Positions 38,338 to 48,637 of a DNA stretch of 55,971 nt are shown here, in pieces (within the stretch, counting starts at the first letter, position 1; each line of letters starts with the position of its first letter). The stretch is from an uncultured Prevotellaceae bacterium (GTDB lineage: Bacteria; Bacteroidota; Bacteroidia; Bacteroidales; Bacteroidaceae). Where the stretch lies: assembly GCA_902776545.1 (NCBI GenBank), contig CACYQO010000008.1, positions 1-55,971 of the forward strand, given 5' to 3'. A program made the position numbers and the translations under genes. The notes below the pieces were generated by a model that ran no database searches, was not told where the DNA came from, and saw only the letters and a list, made by a program, of their open reading frames with translations.

Positions 38338-39330
38338 ATGAGACTATCATTTGTCGCTTTATCCCTGATCATATCGGCAGGCGCCTGGTCGCAGACGCTT
38401 GCCGATCCTAAAAGTATATCCATCATGGGTGTTCCCCTCGAAGGCCCTGACTCCGTGTTCATTCCTGCTTTGGACAGTGCCGGCATCAAACAGGTGCATC
38501 CGGAGGAACCCGAACCAGATACCTATTATTTCGAGGGCGACTTCTATGGTATCAAGTCGACCATGATGATCACCGTCAACGAGAAGACCAAACTGCTTTC
38601 CGATGCTGTAGTCACCTGTGGACCTTATCGTACCCGTGACCTTTTTGACCGCAACCAGAAATACCTGATAGGTCGATTGCAGCGCGAGTGGGGTAATTTC
38701 AAGGCCAAGGGCGACGGATCACTCTATATGCTCAACAGTTACGGCTATATCCGTCAGTCAACGGGTCTCGATGAACAAGGCCGTCATGCCATCCGCTATT
38801 ATTACCTGAATTCGTCACCTTATTATAAGGATGTGTCGAACATGGGACTGAAAGGCTTCGTGCAGGAGGTCATCACGGAGAATCCTGTGACGGAGAACGA
38901 TATGGAACACTTCGACGAGACTGGCCGTCTGGCTAATGACGAACTGATCGACCGTGAATACGACAGCCGTGGTTATCTCGTCCGTGCTGCCATGTTGGAA
39001 AAGAATGGCGGCAAGAGTCGTTTGACCTACGAATATGATTCTGACGGTTGTCTGGTGAAGCGTACGCTGGTTAATGCCTCTTCTGGCCTCCGTTCGGTCA
39101 ACGAATACCGCTACAACACCAGCTATGAGATTATCCAGCAGAGCATGAAGGCGTTTACGAAAGATAACGAGTGTATCGTCTCCATCAGTATGAAGAACGA
39201 CCTACAGGAGCGCGATGACAATGACAACTGGACAGTGAACAAGATGAATCTCACCTATTGGGAAAAAGGTCAGCGCACCACGATCCAGACTGTCGAGCAG
39301 CGCCGCACCATCAGCTACTGGGATGAGTAA
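38338..39330 (+). CDS. secreted protein of unknown function
   Basis: 330 residues with a signal peptide (MRLSFVALSLIISAGAWSQ). Residues about 190-300 have short YD/RHS-like strands (EYDSRGYLVRAAM, YEYDSDGCLVKRTL, NEYRYNTSYEIIQQ), but there are too few to call it an RHS protein. The first half (MGVPLEGPDSVFIPALDSAG) is unassigned. The OmpA-like gene lies 7 bases upstream, so they are likely co-expressed and both act in the envelope. The stop lies 8 bases before the palindromic repeat that forms the end of ligA on the other strand and may serve as a shared terminator. Confidence 0.75.
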   Translation: MRLSFVALSLIISAGAWSQTLADPKSISIMGVPLEGPDSVFIPALDSAGIKQVHPEEPEPDTYYFEGDFYGIKSTMMITVNEKTKLLSDAVVTCGPYRTRDLFDRNQKYLIGRLQREWGNFKAKGDGSLYMLNSYGYIRQSTGLDEQGRHAIRYYYLNSSPYYKDVSNMGLKGFVQEVITENPVTENDMEHFDETGRLANDELIDREYDSRGYLVRAAMLEKNGGKSRLTYEYDSDGCLVKRTLVNASSGLRSVNEYRYNTSYEIIQQSMKAFTKDNECIVSISMKNDLQERDDNDNWTVNKMNLTYWEKGQRTTIQTVEQRRTISYWDE

Positions 39331-39337
39331 CCTCTTT

Positions 39338-41647
<2,310 letters not shown>

Positions 41648-41674
41648 TCAAATTGCATTTTTATGGCATAAAAA

Positions 41675-41706
41675 TTTGGTATTATAAATATAAATATGTA
41701 TTTTTG
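41675..41706 (+). promoter_or_regulatory. consensus promoter for the C10 protease
   Basis: TTTG (41675-41678), exactly 20 bases, TATTTTTG (41699-41706), with a leader of about 55 bases before the ATG at 41765. Confidence 0.8.
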
Positions 41707-41764
41707 CAGCGGTTTTGCGTGAATCGCAGTATATCTCTATGATAATTTTAACTTAAAAAACGAT

Positions 41765-44700
41765 ATGGTTAAGAGATTGTTTTTTGTATTGATGCTGATG
41801 ACCATAGGCCTTGCAGGTGCATGGGCCGACGAGGTGTCTGAGAAAGATGCACAGGCATTGGCGAAGTCATTTGTTAATGGTTACTTTGGCAGAAAAGGTG
41901 GCTCTGGGCCGAATTTACAGGGCCAGATGGAAAAACTCGGATTCTATGTGTTTAATATGACTGATAAGGGTGGCTTCGTCATCGTCAGTAACGAAAGTGA
42001 AACGACGCCTATCCTCGGTTATAGCGAAACCGGTTCTATCGAACTCGATCCCGACAAGATGCCCGAAAACATGCGCAACTGGCTTCAGGGCTACGCTGAC
42101 GAGATCGCCTGGCTAAAACAGCATAAAGAAGTCATTAAAACAGAATCCATAAAAAAAGCAAAGATCAGATCTGGTGATTCTAAGAAAGCTATTGATCCGC
42201 TGATAAGCACCCAATGGAATCAGGGCAAGCCTTATAACAACCAAACTCCTTACTATGGAGTGAGTAATAATCAATATGTGTACAGCAAAGATTATGTCGC
42301 AGGTTACTCTCACTGTGCAACGGGCTGTGTAGCTACAGCGATGGCGCAAGTGATGAATTACCATAAATGGCCACAAGCCGAAACTTCAGTGATTCCCTCC
42401 TATAAATGGCATTCTATTTGGCTTCCTGGCGAAAACACTTCATTGTCAGCCGTCACTTTTGAGTGGGATAAAATGAATGATACTTATACTGGCAACGAAG
42501 ATGATGATGACCCATCAGCTTTTGCAGTATCCACTTTAATGAAGTATTGCGGCTATTCTGTTAAGATGAATTATGGCAAAGAGTCAAGTTCCAATACAGG
42601 TAAAGTGGTGAGTGCCCTCAAAAATTATTTTGATTACAATACTACTACCCAAATCGCCTCCAGAAGTTACTATTCTTACGACAAGTGGATTGACTTGATT
42701 TACTTTGAATTAGCTCATCGTCGCCCAGTTGTCTATGGCGGTCAGTCGTCGGGCGGTGGTCACGAGTTTGTGTGCGACGGTTATATATATGAGAATGGGA
42801 CAGACTTCTTCCACATCAATTGGGGGTGGGGTGGCATAAGTGATAACTATTTCGTTCTTTCGTCACTCGACCCAGAAGCGCAAGGCATTGGAGGTAGTAG
42901 TTCTAACGATGGGTTCCATTATGGACAGGATGCTGCAATTGGAATACAGAAGTCTACAGAAAATGGGCCAATGTCTGATATCACACCAAATGAAGTTAAT
43001 TTGAAAGCGAACTCTATGACGTTGAGTAGCAATACTGTTGGAGCTGGTGCTTCTGTAATCGTTACAATCAATGTAACTAACAACAGTTCGTTCGATTATG
43101 ACGGAGACATTTACATAGGAACTACCGGAACGCTTCTTGAAGGCGACAATTTCTACATCCCTGCTAATCAAACAAAAGATTGTGCCCTCACATTTACACC
43201 TTCTGGAATAGGCACGTATAATCTTCTTTTTTATTGGCCTAATAGTCAAGGTTCATATGTCACCGACAATGTCGTCAGGGCTCAATTAACTTCTGTAACC
43301 CCTGTAGATCCTACAGATTTTACTGTTAATTATACAAATGGTCTGACCGCAGAAGTGAGTTGGACTAACGCTGATGGTGCTACTGCCTATGACCTTGATG
43401 TGAACGGTACACTTATACAGAATGTTACCAGTCCATATACTCTTGCAAACCTTGGAATTGGTACAAAATATAAAGTGAAGGTGCGTGCTAAGGTTGATGA
43501 TGTGATTCACAGATGGAGTGGCTCTTACACATTTACCACAGCCTCTACAATAGATGTAAACTATGCTTTGAATGACTCTTATGGTGACGGCTGGAACGGC
43601 AATACCATCTTGGTTATTGATGAAAATGGAGATGTTATTGAGACTTTGACTATAAGTAGTGGCTCTTCAAACAGTGGCACTCTCCATCTGGATGGTTCGT
43701 ATTATCAGTTCGTCTTGCACATGGAATCCTATATCAGTGAATGTTCTTGGACATTTACTGACAAAAATGGCTATGTCCTTTTCTCAGAAGGTACTAATAG
43801 CAACCATAGCGATGGCGATGTGCTTTACACAATTGGCACTCTTCCGTATTCTAAGCCTACAAGCCTTAATGTCAGTAATGTAACCTCTAATTCTGTCGTC
43901 GTTTCCTGGACGGGCAGATCATACGCTACAAGTTTTAATCTGCGCTACAAACCTGTGCAAGGATTGTCTTACGATTTCGAATCAGCAGAACCATGGGTAT
44001 TTGATGATTTCTATCCTTTCGAAACCTATGATGGAGATGGCCTTAGTACATATGTTATAACTGGCTCTACATTTGAAAACCAAGGATATACAGGTTCGGT
44101 TATTGCCTTCCAAAATGGAATTGCATCGAGTTTTACCGCTCACGGAGGAAATGCATTTGGTTGCTTTATGGATGGTAAGCCCAATGAAACAACAAATAGC
44201 AATAATGACTGGTTTATCACCCCGGAAGTTACAATTTCTGAAGGAGACGTATTCTCGTTCTGGGCGCGTTCTGCAAATAATACGTATGGTCTTGAACGCT
44301 TCAAAGTCGGAGTCTATGGCAGTACAAATGGTACTTTTGCATCATATTTGGCAGGAGGCGAAGGAGATAATGCATATGTTGAAGCACCAACAGAATGGAC
44401 GAAATATAGTTATGACTTGTCTGCTTATGTAGGTATGACCATCAAATTGGCCATTAACTGTGTGTCAGCTGATGCATTTGCACTTGAAATTGATGACCTC
44501 TTTGTGGGTAATCCTGAGGATAATATTGGTTGGAACTCAACCATAGGAAATGTCACATCACCATATGTTCTCTCAGGTTTAAGCCCAGAGACGACTTATG
44601 AAGTTCAGGTGCAGGCCGTCTACCCTGACAGAGTGTCTGACTGGAGCTCTTCATTCGAATTCACAACACTTAGTGGTATTACACTGGACGATACCGTAGA

Positions 44701-45463
44701 TAATACAGATGTGATTGATAATGAAAATGGTCATGAAGTTAATGTTAGTCTCGCAAACCGCACACTCTATAAGGATGGTGATTGGAATACCATTTGTCTG
44801 CCATTCAACCTAAATGACGGTGATTCTTCAGACGATAAAAATTTCAGTGGCACTCCCCTCGAAGGTGCAACTGTGATGGAACTTGATGTTACCAACAGTT
44901 ATGACGGCCATAAAACCGGCCTTACTGCCGATGGCGAACTTTATTTGAACTTTACTCCTGTTAATAGTATCGTAGCAGGTACACCTTATATTATTAAATG
45001 GTCTGCAGATGCTGAAAGTCCAATGATAACAAGTCCATTCTTCACAGATGTGACTATAAGCAGTTCCCTTAACGACATCGTATTTGAAGGTGGAAAATTC
45101 CGCGGAACTTATAACAGTCTGACATTTGAAGAAGAGAATCCGAATATACTCTTCCTTGGTGCTGGGAATAAACTTTACTATCCTAAACCTGATACCGAAA
45201 CCAATAAATATCCAACTATCGGCGCTCAACGTGCCTATTTTGAGATCGGTGAGGATAATAGTCCTAATCCTGTTTCAGGCATACGCTCTTTCGTCTTGAA
45301 CTTCGGCGACGACGAACAGACTACGGGAATATTTGATGTAAGAGATAAGATTGAAAGTAGAGGAGCCAATGCATGGTACGATCTGAGCGGTCGCAAACTC
45401 TCAATCAAACCATCTGCAAAAGGCGTTTATATCCAAGGTGGTAAGAAAGTGGTGATTAAATAA
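41765..45463 (+). CDS. C10 family (streptopain-like) cysteine protease with fibronectin-type modules and sorting tail
   Basis: 1232 residues. A signal peptide (MVKRLFFVLMLMTIGLAGAWA) is followed by an inhibitory propeptide and the C10 catalytic domain. The nucleophile is Cys188 in CATGCVATAMAQVMNYHKWP, the catalytic His is near 332 in GGGHEFVCDGY, and the HINWGWGG motif follows. Downstream are Ig/Fn3-like modules (SLNVSNVTSNSVVVSWTG, VTSPYVLSGLSPETTYEVQV), a cleaved-adhesin-like region (DDFYPFETYDGDGLSTYVIT) and a C-terminal tail WYDLSGRKL, GVYIQGGKKVVIK of the Prevotella type tied to secretion by the type IX pathway. Related enzymes (interpain A, streptopain) degrade host proteins. A 58-aa peptide gene follows 26 bases later. 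Confidence 0.92.
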   Translation: MVKRLFFVLMLMTIGLAGAWADEVSEKDAQALAKSFVNGYFGRKGGSGPNLQGQMEKLGFYVFNMTDKGGFVIVSNESETTPILGYSETGSIELDPDKMPENMRNWLQGYADEIAWLKQHKEVIKTESIKKAKIRSGDSKKAIDPLISTQWNQGKPYNNQTPYYGVSNNQYVYSKDYVAGYSHCATGCVATAMAQVMNYHKWPQAETSVIPSYKWHSIWLPGENTSLSAVTFEWDKMNDTYTGNEDDDDPSAFAVSTLMKYCGYSVKMNYGKESSSNTGKVVSALKNYFDYNTTTQIASRSYYSYDKWIDLIYFELAHRRPVVYGGQSSGGGHEFVCDGYIYENGTDFFHINWGWGGISDNYFVLSSLDPEAQGIGGSSSNDGFHYGQDAAIGIQKSTENGPMSDITPNEVNLKANSMTLSSNTVGAGASVIVTINVTNNSSFDYDGDIYIGTTGTLLEGDNFYIPANQTKDCALTFTPSGIGTYNLLFYWPNSQGSYVTDNVVRAQLTSVTPVDPTDFTVNYTNGLTAEVSWTNADGATAYDLDVNGTLIQNVTSPYTLANLGIGTKYKVKVRAKVDDVIHRWSGSYTFTTASTIDVNYALNDSYGDGWNGNTILVIDENGDVIETLTISSGSSNSGTLHLDGSYYQFVLHMESYISECSWTFTDKNGYVLFSEGTNSNHSDGDVLYTIGTLPYSKPTSLNVSNVTSNSVVVSWTGRSYATSFNLRYKPVQGLSYDFESAEPWVFDDFYPFETYDGDGLSTYVITGSTFENQGYTGSVIAFQNGIASSFTAHGGNAFGCFMDGKPNETTNSNNDWFITPEVTISEGDVFSFWARSANNTYGLERFKVGVYGSTNGTFASYLAGGEGDNAYVEAPTEWTKYSYDLSAYVGMTIKLAINCVSADAFALEIDDLFVGNPEDNIGWNSTIGNVTSPYVLSGLSPETTYEVQVQAVYPDRVSDWSSSFEFTTLSGITLDDTVDNTDVIDNENGHEVNVSLANRTLYKDGDWNTICLPFNLNDGDSSDDKNFSGTPLEGATVMELDVTNSYDGHKTGLTADGELYLNFTPVNSIVAGTPYIIKWSADAESPMITSPFFTDVTISSSLNDIVFEGGKFRGTYNSLTFEEENPNILFLGAGNKLYYPKPDTETNKYPTIGAQRAYFEIGEDNSPNPVSGIRSFVLNFGDDEQTTGIFDVRDKIESRGANAWYDLSGRKLSIKPSAKGVYIQGGKKVVIK

Positions 45464-45489
45464 GATTATTAAGATTAAATTTTAAAGAT

Positions 45490-45666
45490 ATGAAGAAAAC
45501 GTATTTTAAACCCCAGATCAAGGTTGTGAAGCTTCACGGCCGTATACTATTAATTGGCACAAGCAGCACAATGGTTATTCATTCAACAACAACGAATTTA
45601 GGAGAAGATAAAATCGACTTTGGTGGCAGTAGTGATAATGACGAAGGTGATGGCTTTGCCCGCTAA
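45490..45666 (+). CDS. 58-aa peptide gene downstream of the C10 protease
   Basis: The ATG at 45490 opens a 58-residue frame: MKKTYFKPQIKVVKLHGRIL, then LIGTSSTMVIHS, then a Thr-rich stretch and an acidic end (DKIDFGGSSDNDEGDGFAR). Short proteins opening MKK-x-Y-x-x-P-x-[IT]-x-V-V and ending in a Gly/Asp-rich tail are common in Prevotella and relatives, but I know of no function. It lies 26 bases after the protease stop and is probably on its transcript. It is too short to judge further; an RiPP-like precursor or inhibitor role is speculation. Confidence 0.6.
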   Translation: MKKTYFKPQIKVVKLHGRILLIGTSSTMVIHSTTTNLGEDKIDFGGSSDNDEGDGFAR

Positions 45667-45681
45667 GGTATAAAAAAACTT

Positions 45682-45737
45682 CATTCGAGTCGATTTGTGT
45701 TTTGACTCGAGTCAATTGATGAATTGACTCGAGTGAA
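45682..45737 (+). repeat. palindrome array A: GACTCGAGTC x3, 22-bp pitch
   Basis: TCGA cores are centred at 45686.5, 45708.5 and 45730.5, exactly 22 bases apart. The middle unit TTGACTCGAGTCAA (45702-45715) is a perfect palindrome. ACTCGAGTCAATT (45705-45717) and AATTGACTCGAGT (45722-45734) also form a perfect 13-bp stem over GATG. Confidence 0.85.
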
Positions 45738-45761
45738 GTTGTTTTGAGGTCACTTGTCGTT

Positions 45762-45794
45762 TTATTAATAATTTGTACGTTATTTATTAATAAA
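45762..45794 (+). repeat. palindrome array E: TTATTAATAA x2, 22-bp pitch
   Basis: Two AT palindromes centred at 45766.5 and 45788.5 (the second extends to TTTATTAATAAA), 22 bases apart. AT-rich sequence makes chance more likely here than in the other arrays. Confidence 0.5.
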
Positions 45795-45861
45795 CGCGAT
45801 ATCAGTTTACTTTTTATGCTCACAGGGGGTGACTTGTGTCATCAAAAAATGACCCCCTAAA

Positions 45862-45938
45862 TTTGGCTCGAGCTAAAACCCCATTTGGCTCGAGCCAAAA
45901 CCCTTTTTAGCTCGAGCCAACTCCCAAATTGGCTCTAA
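45862..45938 (+). repeat. palindrome array B: TTTGGCTCGAGCCAAA x4, 22-bp pitch
   Basis: Cores at 45869.5, 45891.5, 45913.5 and 45935.5, each 22 bases apart. Unit 2 (45884-45899) is a perfect 16-bp palindrome; units 1 and 3 are exact reverse complements of one another (TTGGCTCGAGCTAA and TTAGCTCGAGCCAA); unit 4 keeps only the left arm. The 6-base spacers read ACCCCA, ACCCTT, TCCCAA. Confidence 0.88.
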
Positions 45939-45955
45939 TGAAAAAATGAATCAAC

Positions 45956-46013
45956 AATAACCCTGACTTCTTACGCAATAACCCAAGGTTATTTGGCGAT
46001 AACCCCGGGTTAT
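45956..46013 (+). repeat. palindrome array C: AATAACC-NNN-GGTTATT x3, 21-bp pitch
   Basis: Left arms begin at 45956, 45977 and 45998, 21 bases apart. Units 2 and 3 are full palindromes (AATAACC, 3 bases, GGTTATT; and ATAACCC, 1 base, GGGTTAT); unit 1 keeps only the left arm. Confidence 0.8.
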
Positions 46014-46231
46014 TGTCACAAGAATACCGTCATGTGAGTCAGCTAGGTGAACATCACCAATACTGTCACCCTGACTGTCAACAAATACAGTACGGCTTTT
46101 CGCTTGTGTCTATCAAATCAGTACGACTCTGCAACATGTGTCTAGTGATTTAGCTTATGAAGAGAAATAGCAACTTGTGAGATCAGGAAAAGTCACTATT
46201 TAGCTCGAACGAATGAATACCCCAAAAACCG
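46014..46231. other. non-coding stretch between palindrome arrays C and D
   Basis: No gene is seen. It holds a small palindrome GGTGAACATCACC (46047-46059), a direct repeat ACTGTCA (46062, 46074), and a degenerate direct repeat beginning CAGTACG (46088 and 46119) and ending GTGTCTA (46106 and 46138), about 31 bases apart. Confidence 0.5.
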
Positions 46232-46287
46232 TGAGTTAACTCAAAACATCGATCGAGTTAACTCAAGCGACAAATCGAGTTAACTCA
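46232..46287 (+). repeat. palindrome array D: GAGTTAACTC x3, 22-bp pitch
   Basis: Three perfect 10-bp palindromes at 46233-46242, 46255-46264 and 46277-46286, centres exactly 22 bases apart. The first extends to TGAGTTAACTCA. Confidence 0.9.
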
Positions 46288-46330
46288 GGGTATTTTTTGC
46301 TCAAAATTCACATGGCTATGGATTTCTTGC

Positions 46331-46388
46331 TACGAAGCCTTCCAACACTTTTTTGAAAGCCATCGAAATAGTGTTGGAAGGCTTCGTA
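46331..46388. repeat. 19-bp perfect inverted repeat upstream of the UpxY promoter
   Basis: TACGAAGCCTTCCAACACT (46331-46349) and its exact complement (46370-46388) flank a 20-base loop. A-rich sequence follows on the + strand and no T run follows on either strand, so it is not a standard terminator. It sits 59 bases ahead of the UpxY promoter. Confidence 0.85.
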
Positions 46389-46446
46389 AAAAACGGGGCT
46401 CCTGAGCATTGATTTATATAGAATTCGATGATAAAATAAGTAAATC

Positions 46447-46478
46447 TTTGCGCAGTTCGAAATAAATGCTTACCTTTG
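46447..46478 (+). promoter_or_regulatory. consensus promoter for the polysaccharide operon
   Basis: TTTG (46447-46450), exactly 20 bases, TACCTTTG (46471-46478), with a leader of about 45 bases to the UpxY ATG. Confidence 0.8.
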
Positions 46479-46527
46479 CAGAACAAATGAAGGAGAATAG
46501 ATATAATTGACCTAACAAAGGTCCAAT

Positions 46528-47205
46528 ATGAGCACATTGTCTAATGTGACAACTCGACGAGGTGAGTCAACTCCTCCAAGCATCAGGTTTACCCCTGATG
46601 CCTTCCCCGAAGCTAAAAGCTCAAAAACAGGGGTGTCGGTAAGATATGTGCCAGAGCCAAATAAGAAATGGTATGTCTTTCGCGTCTCATACAGAAGGGA
46701 AGATAAGGCATCGGATTATCTTGTGGAAGACGGGATCTATACCTATATTGCCAAGAAAATTGTAGAGAAGTATGTGGGAGGGAAGCGCAAGAGGTATCTG
46801 CAAACCCTTATTCCCAATCTGTTGTTTGCCTATACCACAGAAGAGAAGGCCGAAGAATATGTCAGTAACAAGGCTGAACTTGCTTACTTGAGTTTCTATT
46901 ATAACCATTTTGAAGTGGATAACGAGAAAAAGAATCCTCCATTGACGGTTTCCGATGAAGAGATGACTCGATTCATTCAGGCTACCTGCAACATGAACAA
47001 GCATTTGCTGTTTGTACAGCCATCCCAATGCCACTTTAAGGAAGGTGAACAAGTCCGGGTCATTGACGGTCCTTTTGCCGGTGTTGAGGGAAGAGTGGCC
47101 CGAGTGGCTGGCCAGCAGAGAGTGGTGATCTCTTTGTCGAGCATCGGGCTCATTTCAACGGCATACATTCCAACAGCCTTTTTAAGGCCTATTGATAAAG
47201 ATTGA
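46528..47205 (+). CDS. UpxY-type NusG-like transcription antiterminator
   Basis: 225 residues. A NusG N-terminal domain (KKWYVFRVSYRREDKASDYL, near residue 50) is followed by a KOW motif (FKEGEQVRVIDGPFAGVEGRV, near 175). UpxY proteins in Bacteroidales are the first gene of surface-polysaccharide loci and let RNA polymerase read through the long operon. The first 45 residues are an extra, Ser/Thr/Pro-rich extension. The start at 46528 is the first ATG after a consensus promoter. The sugar transferase begins 3 bases after the stop. No UpxZ-like inhibitor gene is seen next to it. Confidence 0.88.
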   Translation: MSTLSNVTTRRGESTPPSIRFTPDAFPEAKSSKTGVSVRYVPEPNKKWYVFRVSYRREDKASDYLVEDGIYTYIAKKIVEKYVGGKRKRYLQTLIPNLLFAYTTEEKAEEYVSNKAELAYLSFYYNHFEVDNEKKNPPLTVSDEEMTRFIQATCNMNKHLLFVQPSQCHFKEGEQVRVIDGPFAGVEGRVARVAGQQRVVISLSSIGLISTAYIPTAFLRPIDKD

Positions 47206-47208
47206 ACA

Positions 47209-48603
47209 ATGCAAATTCGAATAAAGAACAATAATCACACCAACAGACTGATTCAGTATCTTATCATTTCAGGAGACTTTGTGGTGCTGTGGATATTGCT
47301 CTACTTCGTGGTAGACACCATTCCCCTGTCGGAAGATTGGGATGAAGAAAAGGGACGGGCATTCTGGATGGTATGCACCTTTGCCCTCATTGTTGCCGAG
47401 TATTTTTTCCCCTCTGTCATTCATGAGCGTGTGGTGGGTGCCAACGATATACTGCGCCGCTCCACGATGCTTGTGATAACGGATAGCTTGCTGTCCTATC
47501 TGCTGCTGCGTACTATTCACTTCACGTCCCGACTGGGCTGGCAACTGTTTGCCATGGGATTTGTCATGCTGGTCTCCATCATTTTGTTGCGCTTCATGGA
47601 GCGATGGTTAGTGAAGAGGCTCAGGCAGTCGGGCTACAACACACGTTATGTAACGTTGGTTGGATCGGACAAAGAACTGCTGCATTTATATAAGAAGCTC
47701 ATAGGCAATTCCACATTTGGCTATAGAGTTCGCCATATCTACGGTGACATAGAGGGGCTGAGCCAGAACGGTAGTGTCAATGACTTCGAGTTATTACTGT
47801 CCCGGCCAGAAGAACTTAAGTTAGACGATGAGGTATATATGTGTGTGTCGCGCAAAGAACGTGAACTTATTGAGCGTACAGCCAATATGTGCAACCACCT
47901 CATGTCCAAGTTCTATTACTTGCCAACGGCTGAGGAGAAGCTGAATCTGCAACCAATCTCCATCGATGACATAGGGGTCATGACCACATACACCAGTCCG
48001 CTGGAAGAACCGTTGAACAGATTGCTTAAACGATTATTTGATATTCTATTCTCCATCTTGTGCCTGATACCCACAGTACTGCTGTTGCCGTTAATCGTAT
48101 TGAAGATAAAGCATCAGAGCCCTGGACCTATCTTTTTCCATCAGTTGCGCACAGGTCTCAACGGACATGACTTTTATTGCTATAAGTTCCGCTCCATGCA
48201 TGTGAACGCTGATGCCGACCGTCTGCAAGCCACTGAGGATGACCCTCGCAAGTTTCCCTTTGGCAATTTCATGCGTCAAACCAATATTGATGAGTTGCCA
48301 CAGTTTTGGAACGTGCTGATGGGCAACATGAGCATTGTGGGGCCGCGGCCTCACATGCTGGCACATACGGAGCAATATAACAAGTTGATGGACAGGTACA
48401 TGGTGCGCCACTTTGTCAAACCAGGCATCACCGGCTGGGCACAGGTGACAGGCTTCCGCGGCGAGACCCGTGAGCTGTGGCAGATGGAGGGGCGGGTAGA
48501 GCGTGACATCTGGTATATCCAGCACTGGAGTTTTTGGCTTGACTTGCGTATCATCTGGATGACAGCCAAGACTATCTTCAAGAGAGATAAAAAGGCATAT
48601 TAG
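47209..48603 (+). CDS. undecaprenyl-phosphate sugar-1-phosphate transferase (polyprenyl glycosylphosphotransferase)
   Basis: 464 residues. Four to five membrane spans at the N-terminus (about 15-125) precede a CoA-binding-like middle domain and a bacterial sugar transferase domain: KRLFDILFSILCLIPTVLL (span), SPGPIFFHQLRTGLNGHDFY, YKFRSMH, GNMSIVGPRPHM and KPGITGWAQVTGFRGE. This is the WcaJ/WbaP type that starts a repeat unit by placing the first sugar phosphate on undecaprenyl phosphate at the inner face of the membrane. It lies 3 bases after UpxY and heads the biosynthetic genes. Confidence 0.92.
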   Translation: MQIRIKNNNHTNRLIQYLIISGDFVVLWILLYFVVDTIPLSEDWDEEKGRAFWMVCTFALIVAEYFFPSVIHERVVGANDILRRSTMLVITDSLLSYLLLRTIHFTSRLGWQLFAMGFVMLVSIILLRFMERWLVKRLRQSGYNTRYVTLVGSDKELLHLYKKLIGNSTFGYRVRHIYGDIEGLSQNGSVNDFELLLSRPEELKLDDEVYMCVSRKERELIERTANMCNHLMSKFYYLPTAEEKLNLQPISIDDIGVMTTYTSPLEEPLNRLLKRLFDILFSILCLIPTVLLLPLIVLKIKHQSPGPIFFHQLRTGLNGHDFYCYKFRSMHVNADADRLQATEDDPRKFPFGNFMRQTNIDELPQFWNVLMGNMSIVGPRPHMLAHTEQYNKLMDRYMVRHFVKPGITGWAQVTGFRGETRELWQMEGRVERDIWYIQHWSFWLDLRIIWMTAKTIFKRDKKAY

Positions 48604-48637
48604 AATTTTTAAACAAAAACACATATTATAACATTAC

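Noticed and set aside
38338-39330. RHS/YD-repeat toxin
   Set aside because: Only three weak YD-like strands, no core cage motif and no toxin domain; length too small.
45682-46287. A CRISPR array
   Set aside because: Units are palindromes with only 6-12 bases between them; there are no spacers of about 30 bases, no constant repeat and no cas genes.
46331-46388. Invertible capsule promoter flanked by 19-bp inverted repeats as in Bacteroides fragilis
   Set aside because: The 20-base loop cannot hold a promoter; the consensus promoter lies outside the repeats (46447-46478), and no recombinase gene is nearby.
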